Source of the DNA: Otis tarda
Taxonomy: Eukaryota > Chordata > Aves > Otidiformes > Otididae
Length of the DNA stretch: 64,000 nt
Reading direction: 5' to 3'
Assembly (NCBI GenBank): GCA_026413225.1
Contig: CM048552.1
Span: 212,487,553 to 212,551,552, forward strand
Positions 1 through 12,300 of this stretch are shown here, piece by piece (positions within the stretch are counted from its first letter, which is position 1; the number at the start of each line of letters is the position of its first letter). The translations under genes and the position numbers were made by a program. The notes beneath the pieces were generated by a model, which saw only the letters and a list, made by a program, of their open reading frames with translations, made no database searches and was not told the origin of the DNA.

Positions 1-350
1 GCCTCCGGCTGGCAAGAAAGGACGCTCCTCGTGCCGCCTCCCCGCGGTTTCTCTTCCGGGTTGAGCGTACGGCGGCCGCGGAGGGCCAGGCGGCAGCATG
101 GCGGCGCACCTGAAGAAGCGGGTGTACGAGGAGTTCACCAAAGTGGTGCAGGTAACGCTCCGCCACCGGCACAGCCCCGAGCTCTGCCGTGCGGCGAGTG
201 GCGCTAGCGGGTCGGGCGGAGCAGGGGGAAAAGCCGCTGGCCTGAGCCCGAGACCCTGGCCCGGAGGTGCCGCCCGCCGCCATGCAGCGGGGGTGTCGGG
301 GCCAGGGAGGAGCCAGAGGGGTTGGCCCCGGGTTTAGGGAGACCGGAGCT
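1..350 (+). promoter_or_regulatory. INTS4: INTS4 promoter-proximal CpG island and 5' UTR
   Basis: The first 350 bases are GC- and CpG-rich, unlike the AT-rich introns that follow. TTCCGG at 54-59 is an ETS-family core on the minus strand, sitting about 40 bases upstream of the start codon in a pyrimidine-rich context (CTCTTCC) typical of housekeeping-gene start sites. No TATA box is visible. The transcription start is not determined, and the window may begin inside the promoter. Confidence 0.6.
98..151 (+). CDS. INTS4: INTS4 exon 1 (coding part)
   Basis: Encodes residues 1-18, [18 protein letters not shown], with a phase 0 end. The donor is CAG|GTAACG at 152. The ATG at 98 is in a strong Kozak context. 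Confidence 0.95.
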
Positions 351-3300
351 GCCTGGATGGAGGACACCGCTGCCTTCACGTGCCTCCTGGGGAGGACGTG
401 GCTTCTCCCAGCCCGAGCTAGGGGAAGGGCAGCGAGTGTCTCGTGTGCTCCAGGCTGGTGGGTGTGGGAGGAGCAGTGTTTGTCCCAGATAAGTCGTTGT
501 TTGGGCTGGATTTGCCCCAAGCTGGGGTGAGGAGGGGAGAGGCAGTGTTTCCCGGGGGTAGGGGCTACCTGGGCAGGACAGGAGCGGCCACAGGGGGCTG
601 AGGATGTGTTCCTTCCTAAGATGGCTCACTGAGAGGCCAGTGACTGCCACAGGAGCTTGCTCAGGTTTTGTGTTGAGACAGTGTTCACTCTGGGAAGGAG
701 TGGGTCAGGATTTGTTCTGTGTTTCTAAACCCTGTCCCTCTGCCCACAGCAGCAGCATGAGGACGTGTCTGCCAAGAAGCTGCGGCTGACCAAGCCCAGC
801 AAGTCAGCGGCGCTCCACGTCGACCTCTGCAAAGCCACCTCGCCCGCAGACGCCTTGCAGTACCTCCTCCAGTTTGCCAGGAAGCCCGTGGAAGTGGAGA
901 GCGTGGAAGGGGTTGTCAGGATCCTGCTGGAGCATTATTACAAGGTGCTGGACCTGGGAGCTAAGCGTGCTTCCAGATTCTTCCTTCTTGTTTTGTTTTC
1001 TTGCGGTTGGACGTGGAACAGGGAGTCACGGGCTCCTGTGCTGTTGGCTCAGTTGCCAGCAGCCTGGGCTGTTGGAAGCCCTCGGTGGGTGACCGCAGTC
1101 CTTCACCCAAGCGGTTTCTGATCGTGTTACCTCATCCCTTTGCTGATGGTTCCAGGAGCCTGTGACAGGGATGTGACTAAGTTATCCCTACAGGTGGCCT
1201 ACACAATTAGTCTTAAATTAACTTAACGAGGGACAAAGACATGACAGATTTTCTAGGGAAGCACATACTATGCAGCTAACAGATGAAAAAGAGAGCTTCC
1301 AGTTGTGACCAGAAGACTCAGGTGCACGAGTCTGTGGAAGACTCAAAATAAGTCTTTGAAATGCATGAACTTAAATTAATTTAAAACCAGTATTAATTTC
1401 TGAGGCTTATTTATGTAAATGTTACCTGTGGCAGTTTTTGCTGTTGCGTAATTGAGCACGTGTGCAGCAAGTATACGCTTCTATTTTATTATTTATTTTT
1501 TTTTCACCTTGCTGCGTATGGTTTCTTTCTTTTTTTTTGCTTTCAGATTGGCAGGATTCCTCCCTGCCGTTAAGAGAAACAGTTGTTTTCTGTGGCCCAC
1601 AGGCCCTGCTGCTTAGCAGAGGTCAAGAGGCCATCAGTCTCAATTCATCTCCTAAAATCCTCTCATTTGTTCCTTAAGAACTTGAAAAGTTGTTCTCAAC
1701 GCTGAATTTTCCAACGTCTTGAAAACTTGGTTATTTAAACTTTAAATTTTCAAACACTATGAAGATGATTGCGAGGAATTACAAATCAAAGAATAACTTT
1801 GGAATGTACTGGAAGCTGCCACGTAAACGTTCTGGTGTGGTTAGGTTTTTTTTGGGGTGGATGTATGGAGGAGGAAGTAGCCTGACAGCAAAATTCAGGC
1901 TCTCGTACTGAACTGGATGTGGGTCCTGCCTGTGTGTAGTGTTTTACGCTCTTCAAACAGGAAAATGAGTGAGAGCGTCTGTGGTTTCCTTCCAGGAGAA
2001 CGATGCCTCTGTGAGGTTGAAGATCGCTTCTTTACTGGGCTTGTTATCGAAGACTGCAGGGTTTTCCCCAGACTGCATCGTGGATGATGCCATCAACGCG
2101 CTTCAAAATGAGAGTGAGTCTCGTTTTTTAGGTGGTGCTTGAGATCAAAGCAGACTCGTGCAGTCTGTAGGCGTTTAGGACAGCGGCAAGGCCCTTGTCT
2201 AGGAATTGGGAATTGGGAGTTGTTACTCGGTATTTATTTTCTGCTTTTGTGAACGGTGACAGACAATACCGTGTTCTGAGGAGAAGAACAATGTTCCTCA
2301 GACCTGCCTACTCTATACCTTTGTTTTAGGGGAGTACAAAGTTTACTTTTGCATCTCCACGTGAGAGCTGTTGCTTCTGAAGTGCTCTATTTTGGAGCAG
2401 AGCCTTGCTTAAAGTGGATCCTTCTTGGAAGTATTTTTCGTATCACGCTGTGGGCCAGCTCATCAGAACTGATGGAAGAGGCGTTAGTTTGTTAGCAGTG
2501 GATTTGTGACAGACGGGAAAGTATTGGTTGTCCTGTTTGTGGCTTCGTTGAAGCCCATTTTTATTTTCTAGGTTATATTCACAGTTTGTATGTGCTTTAC
2601 TTGAATCAGTTTGATTTTGGCTTAATGTCATTTATAGAGTCAAAGAATGGTTTGGGTTGGAAGGGATCTTTAAAGGCCATCTAGTCCAACCCCCCTGCAA
2701 GGAGCAGGGACATCTTTCACTAGCTGAGGTTACTGAAAGCTCTGTCCAACCTGGCCTTGAACACTTCCAGTGACAGGACATCCACAACATCTCTGGGCAA
2801 CCTGTGCCGGTGTCTCACCACACTCATCGTAAAAAAATTTATTCCTTATGCCCAAAGTAAGTCTATCCTCTTGCAGTTTAAAACTGTTGTCGCTTGTGCT
2901 GTCACTGCAGGCCTTTGTAAAAAGTCCCTCTCTGTGTTTCTTCTAAGCCCCCTTTAGGCACTGGAAGACCACGGTAAGGTCTCCCCGGAGCCTCCTCTTC
3001 TCCAGGCTGAACAGCCCCAGCTCTCTCAGCCTGGCCTCACAGCAGAGCTGCTCCAGCCCTCTCAGCATCTGCGTGGCCTCCTCTGGACCCTCTCCAACAT
3101 CTCCACGTCCTTCTGATGTTGGGGGCTCCAGAGCCCCAGCCACAGTGCTGCAGGTGGGGTCTCACCAGAGTGGAGCAGAGGGGCAGAATCCCCTCCCTCA
3201 ATTTTCTGGTCATGCTTTTTCTTGATCCAGCTCAGGATATGGTTGGCTTTCTGGCCTGCAAGCATAAATTGCTGGCTTACATCCAATTTTTTGGCCGCCA

Positions 3301-6300
3301 GTGTCCCGAAGTCCACAGGTCTGCTCTCAATCCCTTCATCCCCCAGCCTGTACTGATGCCGAGGATTGTCCTGACTTGTGTGCAGGACCTTGCACTTGGC
3401 CTTGTTGAACCTTATGAAGTTCACCTGGGCCCACTTCTTGATTTTGTCCGGGTCCCTCTGGATGGCATCCCATCCCTCAGGAGTGTCAACGGCACCCACA
3501 CAGCTTGGTGTCATCCACGAATTTGCTGAGTGTGCACTCAATCCCACTGTCCATGTCATTGATGAAGATATTAAATAGTATTGGTCCCAGTACGGACCCT
3601 TGAGGGACACCACTCATTACTGGTTTCCACTTGGACACGGAGCCGTTGACTGATTTGTTGAACATGGCCATCCAGCTACTTCCTTACCTGTTTAATGGTC
3701 CCTCCATCAAACCTGTATCTGTCCAATTCAGAGGTAAGAGTGTTGCGGCAGTGAAGGCTCCCTGCGTACCAGGCTCTGTCAACAGGAGTGTAGCCAGCAG
3801 GTTCAAGAAGGGGATTATTCTCCTTTACTCAGCACTGGTTAGACCACATCTGGAATACCGCGTCCAATTTTGGGCTCCCCAGTGCCAGATGAGTGGTGGG
3901 AAGTTGGAATGAGTTCAGCAGAAGGCCGCTAAGGTGGTCAAGGGCTGGAGTATGTGGTGTGCAAGGAGAAGCTGAGAGAGCTGGGCTCATTGTGGCCTTG
4001 AAGGAAGAAGGTTTCAGGAGGACCTTCCAACCTGGATGAGTCTGATTCTGTAGCTGGTGAGGAGCTCAGGTTAGAGCTACGTAGCCTTTCACTGTTTTGT
4101 TTTGCAGAGTCTCATCAAGTCCTTGCTCAGCTACTGGACACCCTGTTGGTAATCGGCACAAAACTCACGGAGAATCCGTCCGTCAGGATGAGGCTGGTAG
4201 AGGTAGCCTGCAAGGTAAGGTGGCTTCCCTGGGCCAGGGAGCTTTTGTCACTCCTACAGTCAAAAAGATGTAGTCAGTGTTTAAATTATTTTCATTTTTC
4301 TCAACAAACCGTTACAAAACTAACATTTTTTAACAGCTGGGGATCTTAATACGATTAGTTGTTTCAAAGAGGTGAAAGGACCAATAATAATCCAGTTACA
4401 TCTGTTCTTTTCTTCCATTCCACAGCATCTGACAGATTCTTCCCATGGCGTAAGAAATAAATGTCTTCAGTTAATTGGCTGTCTTGGACCGGTGGAAAAA
4501 GGTGTTGCAAAAGAAGTTGAAAGCCAGGCTGCCAAAGATGTCCAGAAGATAATAGGAGATCATTTTAATGACCAGGACCCTCGTGTTAGGACCGCAGCTA
4601 TAAAAGCCATGGTAAGCGTTGCTGGTGCAGTGGAATAAAGTGTTTGGGGTTATATAAGGGAGCTGGTAGGGGGCTGTAAACTAATCCAAAGAGGTTTGAG
4701 TTAGAGACTGTTTAATTAACTTAGTAAAAGTCCATTTAGCGTATCAGAATTACCTGGAAAAATAAACTAGGTCATGAAATATGAGATAAATGCGAGATGT
4801 CAAAGGGCATTGTAGTGATTCATAGTCATTTCTGTTTCAGCTCTAACTGAAGAAGCTGTTCAATTTATTGACTATTTTGAGTGTACGTAGGTTCTTTCTT
4901 TTAGTGCCAAATCAGTATTTCTTGATTTAGCACTGGTTATTGGAATTACAGTAAGGCACTAGTACTGCAACATGCAACAGAAAGCTGCTTATGACGGGAA
5001 ACCTGTGTGATAAGTCCATAAATAATGTTGGTTGTTTGTTTTTAAACAATGTTTATGTTTTTCCCCGTGATCACGTTTGTTAGCAGTCTCTAACTGGTTA
5101 TGAGATTTACTGGTTTTCATGTGGGCTGGAGTGTGGGGACCCTTCAGAAGGTTTTAACTTCGAGGAAATGCAAGGGAAAACTGCGCACTTGTGATTTTTA
5201 CTTAATGTGAGTTGTCTGGGAGTATATGGAAGATTCTCCGTTTTCCTTAAAGTTTATAACAATGTCCCATCTAACGAGATGGTCGACGAGGGTCTTTGAA
5301 TTAAGGGTACTTGAATGAATAATATTAAACTCCAAAGAATGAAGCAGGATGCATTCAAGGAGGTGAGATTGCACTTGAATCTGTCTGGGATCTCCCTCTG
5401 CTGGAGCTTCCACTCATCCCTCATTTTCACTCCATTCTCATCTCTGTTGGTACTTTTTTTTTTTTTTTAAGTGGTTTGAGTGACTTCTTTTCAACCAAAA
5501 CCATAGCAGGATTTATGACCTTGAATTTATAATTACAGCACAAAGACAACTGTCTGTCTGTTGCCTGAAGCGTGGGAACATCCCGGATGAATTCAGGGTC
5601 GCTAACCACTTTTAGAGTTCTTGATCATAGTTTTTCTTGCTACTGTGTGTGTGGTTTTATTCCTTAATTTTGTCGCTGGCTTGTTCTGCTTCGAAGAAGT
5701 GGATGTAGAAAAGCAACTGCTTCTTCTCAACTGTATTCAACCAGACATTATCCCTTTTATAAATCAGATTCATGATGATAACTTATTCCAGATAGGACAG
5801 TTTTCGCTATTCCTCTGGTTCGGTAATTGAAAGATTTACAGGGCATGAAAAATTCATTGGCAGTGCTACTTTTGGGTCCATGTTTCAGGAACGGTAGTAG
5901 ACTAATTATTTTGAAAATTCCTGTATCTGTTTTAGTTGTGGTTGAATATGGCTAACACTAAACAGCTCTTTGAAGGTTGGGAGAATCAACAGGCAGTATA
6001 TTTATATAAACTGTATTTTCCTAATCGATCAAAGTATGAACGGCTGTGAAGTTGAAAAGAAATTATACTGAAGCCAAGATTAAAATACTTAAAAATATTA
6101 AAATAGCTTAAAATACTGAAGTCAGTACTTAAAATGCTTGCAGCTAAGATAATTAATTATTTTAATTATAGCCGCAATCCAGAAATGCAAACAAATGAGT
6201 TTACTCAAAGCAGAAGAAACAGTGGTGAAGACTTTGTGTCACTTAAACACTGGTGAAAACTTAGTTTGTGTCACTTAAACCTGTAGTTACACTTTCTTGT

Positions 6301-9300
6301 GGTTTTTTTTTTTTTTTTTTCTCCCTGTAGCTGCAACTTCATGAAAGAGGATTAAAATTACAGCAAGCTATTTACAGTCAGGTAAAACCTTGTATTAATT
6401 TGTATTCATTTTGTACTTGTTTGTGTATCTTGCTTTTTAGATTCTGTGACAACGTGCTTTGAGAGGAGGAGGGCGCTGAACAGAGAACACTTTGCCCTTA
6501 GGCTGCCTGTATTCCTTGTTGTATGGCAGTGGAAATAAAACTCTTGTTTTGCATCTGTTGTGCTGAAACGCGCTGAAGCGTATGCTTTGGTAGATATTAA
6601 TTATTGGGGGAGATAATAATGGGAAGGGCAAGGCAGTATGTAATTATTACTGTCTTCTGGCAGACTCCCCTTGTTCATTGGAGAGTATTTGTTACGTCAG
6701 TAAGGCTGTGCAGCTGAAGGCTGTATCAAATTAGTTCTATCACACGTTCACATCTCGTGCTTCCTGCGTAGTACAGGCAATTCTGGAGTTTTAAAGCCTC
6801 ACCTGATTAGGACCAAACTTGGCCATACTAGAGAGTAGAAGGGAAGTCTGAATGTTATAATCTGTCCTGCCCGATTCGTGGTGAGGATACTAATTGCACT
6901 GTGGGAAGGGAGTGACAGCTCAGGGGGAGGTGTTTCTGGTGTATTGGACTGGGAATCTTCTTTTAGGCTTGCAAGCTGCTGGCGGATGATTACGAGCAAG
7001 TGCGCAGTGCTGCAGTTCAGCTCATTTGGGTCCTCAGTCAACTTTACCCTGAAAGGTACGTGCTGTATGCAAAATGACTCAAAATACCGGCGTAGTGATC
7101 ATCCTAATCCTGAGAAATTTGTGCTAGTAAGTCTCAGGAGTAGCTGTTGGAAAGCTGATGTATACAAATTGCTGATACCTGATAAGAACGCGCCGATCCA
7201 GATGAAGTTTCGGTTCCTGGTATTTGTTGCACATCCATAGGAATTCACCGTAGTTGTTTTTCCCTTGATGCCATCCAGCACGATGTAAGGTGAGCGTACT
7301 GATTTATGTTCCTCTGTTAGCATTGTCCCGATTCCGTCTTCTAATGAAGAAATTCGCTTGGTTGATGATGCGTTTGGAAAAATTTGCCATATGGTTAGCG
7401 ATGGTTCCTGGGTCGTTAGAGTTCAAGCTGCTAAGTTATTGGTAAGTTGCCTTCTTTTCTATTTGAAAATAGTTCATCTTGCGCTACTTGGCTTTTTGTA
7501 TATATTTGAAAATACATGGCATGATGTTTAAAAACTGTGTAGGTAAATTTCTACCAAAATTTTGAGAAGAAAGAAGTGAGAGAGGTTGAGAAAACAAGAA
7601 ATTTCTCAGCTGAACTCTGCAGTGATTCTTTTCTTCAGAATAGAGGGGTGGGTGTCCAAGAAAAAAAAACAAATACTTGTCGTAATTCCGTCCTCCTCCT
7701 TCTCCAGCACAGGACATGTAAACCAGCTGAACTCAAGAAAGACCATATTAACCTCAGGGGGAAAATAAGATGTTCTGACCTTCTTAAACTTCTTCAGGCT
7801 CTGACGTATGGTGGTGTCAACCGCCGTATAAAGCTGTTAGAATTCTAAGTGGATGAGATTGGACACCGTGTTGGGATAAGTCAGGAAATTACATGGTGTA
7901 ATTTGGAATAATCCTGTTTCTTCCTTTTGAGTTTTATTTTTATTTTTTTTTCTTTCTTTAGGGTTCTATGCAACAAGTTAGCTCCCATTTCTTAGAGCAG
8001 ACCCTGGACAAGAAGCTCATGTCAGATCTGAGGGTATGTAGATGTTTGGGTTTGTTCTCACTGTGTGTGGTGCGTTAAAATCGCACCACAGGTATGTTTA
8101 TGTTGAGTGTGTTTGTTTACCGCGTTCTTGCCTCAGGGCTGCTGAGAATTAATTGATGATGACAGATTTTCTTTTAGATTAAAGTTAATGAAGCAATTGC
8201 TGGGTTTAGATTTCATTAGCCGAGCACGCAACAAACAGCTCTAGGCTATTGAGGTTTTGCAGATGAGAGGTAAACGTTTGTGGCGTTCTGACAGGTTTCT
8301 GGCTAAAAGCTTTATTGTCTATGGAAAGATTGCATCCTAGCTTTAGGAGCAAGCTTCTGGAAACGTCCTGCAAGATCTAACCAGTAGACCTAGGCGTTAA
8401 TTAAAATATATGAGTTATTATCCTTTCCCAGCATTGACACTACAAAAAGTTACTGGCAATTAGAAATACTCATAGAAAAGAAGGTACTATTTGCTTTTCT
8501 TAGCGTTTACATGTGTCTATCAATGTCTAAGCCTCTAGCTGCCTCTATTTTCAAATCCCAGAAAGCCATTTAATATTTTCTTCGAGCGCCTTTAAAGTTT
8601 ACCATGGTTGTAACTGAAAAACTTGTTTGGACAGAGGAAGCGCACTGCGCATGAACGAGCCAAAGAACTCTACAGCTCTGGGGAGTTTTCAAGCGGCAGA
8701 AAGTGGGGAGATGATGCTCCCAAAGAAGAAGTCGATACGGGTGCTGTAAACTTGATAGAATCAGGAGCTTGTGGGGCTTTTGTTCATGGCCTGGAAGATG
8801 AGATGTATGGTAAGTGTTAACTTAGTCTGGAAGACTAAGGGAGGAGATGTGTGCTGGCTGATAAGCTTTGTTTTGGGGTTTGGGGTTTTTTTTGGTCAAA
8901 ATAGATCACTTGGCTGTTGTGTTTGGGTTTTTTTTGACCAAATCGTGGACTTCAGGGTGGTGGGTTTTTATTCCGTTGTGATCTCTGTTATGGCAGTTCT
9001 TTCAAAGATGCTCCAGTGTTGCACAGAATTTTGGATAGAAATGTTCCATTGGGTAGCCAAACCACATAGATTCCTACAACTGGTAAAGTTTTAGTAAAAT
9101 ATCTGGTAAGAAGTGGTTGCTTATGTTATGCAGAAACCCACTGGGTTATTTTATATATTTTTTTTGAAATTGAATTAAATTTAGCAGCTGCATGTGGCTC
9201 TGAATCGGCAACGTTAGTTACTGCTGTGTGAAATCGGTGTTTTCTCTGCAGGAAGGAAAATTGAAATTTATAGAACTTGTTTAAAACGTGGCACTACAAG

Positions 9301-12300
9301 GAACCTGTGTCCATGGAGTCCTGTAATCATTCATTTTGTAAACATAGCTGCATCAATCCTAAGGAAAGTTAGAACTAGGGGAGACAAACCCACATAATTT
9401 TCAAAATATTTCAGAATCCACCAGCTCTAACAAATGGAAGTTTTCTTCTTCTAATTTCCAGCCCAGTTTTACCCACAGCCAATTTACACCCATTTGTTCT
9501 TAACCAGTGGTAGGTTTCAGATTAAATAGTTGTTGCCTTTCTCAGGGACTGGCTCCCCTAACAAATTAAGAGACTGCTTTCATTTTGCGAGGGGCTAAAC
9601 AGGCTGGGCTCCTTTTAGTCTCTGCTGCTGTGAAAGCTTTCCTCTTGGCCAGCTCGAATGCGTTATTCTTGAAGACTGGTGGCTGGATCTGTGTGTTTTC
9701 AGATACTTTAGTTTCAGGTGAGCTCTTGCTTACATCTTTAGCAATGTTACTGGTAATTCTTTTTCTTTACTGGAAATACCCACGTTCTGAGGTCCCATTT
9801 ACCTTATGTAGGTGTCAAACTGAGACACAGGCTTTCCTGAGGTCCTGAATTTGGCTGTGGCATTGACAATGCTGATGGCCTTAGGAAAGTCTCTGTGCTG
9901 CCCTTCCCAGCCCAACTTTCCTGTTGGGAAAGTGAAGATTTATATTTCTTAAGGCTACTGAGAATGGCTGGTATTTACATAGAATCATGGAAATGCTGGG
10001 CTCTGAATGTTGTTCCTGAATTTACTTTTAGTGTTACTGGAAAGATGAAGCTAAATTAGAAAGTGAAAAAACCACCATAACAAATATTGCTGTAAATTTT
10101 CTTGGTTTATTGTTCCATGACTTTTGCAAATAAAAGCATGTTTTCCTACTAGCTAAATTCTCTATGAAGCCTGAAAATGTGACCTTTTTTTTTTTTTTTT
10201 TTCTTACTAACAGTAAAAAACTTTTCACTGGCTCAGCCCATTGACCTGTGAAACACATCCTCCAGTTTGTTGTGCCGCAGGTCTTGTGGCGATACGGTGC
10301 TATTAGGGAATGTCGATAAAGTGGACAGATGTGGAATACACACAGATCTTTAAATAACATAGATCTCTCCCTCCACTGCAGCATTTTTAAATACTGCTGA
10401 CCTCTCTTCTTCAGTGCTGCTTCATTTCTTGAATTCCATGTTGTAGCTTAAATCTAAATTAGTGTGTCGGTTTATGAAAGCAATATTGGCCAAATGTTTT
10501 TCTTCTCTAATACCTTGGTCTTAACGACCGCAGAGACTTGTCGTCGTGACAAAAGCTTTGTTACTGAATAAGCCAGGGTCTTGCTGCGTTCGCATTTTTC
10601 TACTTAATCAGAATCATCAGGAATCAAATATGTTCTTTAAAAACAGTAGGCCTAAAAGCTACGTAGGAGTTTAAGTAAATGGTTTTGAGATGAGCTAACT
10701 TGAATGAAAAAGAAAAGTATGTTTAAAACAATGATGTTTGCAAGGCATCAAATTAATTCTTATTTATGTGCCAGGATCATAAAAAGCATAGAAGCTATTG
10801 AGGATGGCTGCAGGAAAGAGAATCTCATCTCCACTTAAGCCTGTTATGTTTGCATATTCTTCAAATTCCTGCTGTATTTTACAGCATGGATACACTGTGG
10901 ACACCTTTTGATGCTTTTTTGCTTATATTCTGAGTAATTTTAATAATTAGGTTGCACCTTTTTTCTTTCTTTTGAGGAATCCAAAGTCACAAAGCAGAGG
11001 AATTTCATTCTGTTTACTGCCACGGTGCTGATACTCTGGGGCTTTTCAGCAATTCATAAAGTGCTACGCAGCAAGTTAAAAATGCAGTGAATGCTCTGAG
11101 CAATTAAAATGTCAGGAAGAGTAAAACAAGCGGAGTTTAATTATCTAAATTAGTTTGCTTAAGCTACCAGGGTTTTAGCCACGCTTGCGAAACACGTTAT
11201 GAAATCCCTGATATTTATTGCTGGATAGGAGACCTGTTTTGCACCTGCAAGTCCCTCTTGCAGGTGCTTACGGCAGCAGCACGCGCTGTATTAGAGGCGA
11301 GGCTTTTGATTTGAAGACTTGCCTGTGAAAAGAAACTCTTCAGCAGGGCTTGTTGTGACAGGACGAGGGGTAATGGTTTCAAAATAGAGGGAAGTAGATG
11401 TAGATTAGATATTAGGAAGCAAATTCTTTACACTGAGGGTGGTGGAGGTGGAACAGTGGCCCAGGTTGCCCAGAGAGGTGGTGGATGCCCCATCCCTGGA
11501 AACGTTCCAGGCCAGGTTGGCCAGGGCTCTGAGCAACCTGATCTGGTTGGAGATGTCCCTGCTCCTTGCAGGGGGGTTGGACTGGATGGCCTTTGAAGGT
11601 CCCTTCCAACCCAAACCCTTCCATGATTCTATGATCCCTAATGGTGCGGGTCCTTGCTTATTCTCTGTCATCCTCAGGGTTTCCTTAGCATCTCCCACCC
11701 TTAGCCAAGTCCTTGAATAATGTGAGGCCTGACTGTTGGGCAGTATGTCCTTTTAACCAGCACTAACAATGAATTCTCTCCCCTGCTTTTAACAGAGGTT
11801 CGGATCGCTGCGGTTGAAGCTCTCTGTATGTTGGCTCAGTCCTCGCCTTCTTTTGCGGAGAAATGCCTGGATTTTTTGGTTGACATGTTTAATGACGAAA
11901 TTGAGGAGGTGAGATTGCAGTCAATACACACAATGAGAAAAATTTCCAACAACATCACGCTGCGGGAAGACCAGCTGGATACTGTGTTAGCTGTCTTGGA
12001 GGTAAGAAATTCCTGAGGAGGGAAAAAAATAGCATTCCTGCTTTCTTTGATTGTTACAATTATAGAGAGCTAATCAGCCCCTTCCTCTGAGCTGAAACCA
12101 TCCACCTTTGTTGTTGTGGGGTTTTTTTCCTCTCCTTTGAACACCCTCAAAGTCTCCTAAGGTCAAGTAGCTTGTAATCTCCAGGATAACAGAATACTTT
12201 TTAAGTAGATTGATTTCAGATAAAAACTCTTCCTTTGATCACTGTGCTGCTCCATCACGTGTGTTTCCTTCTGTCTGGTTTTGCGGTCCAGCACTCTGCA

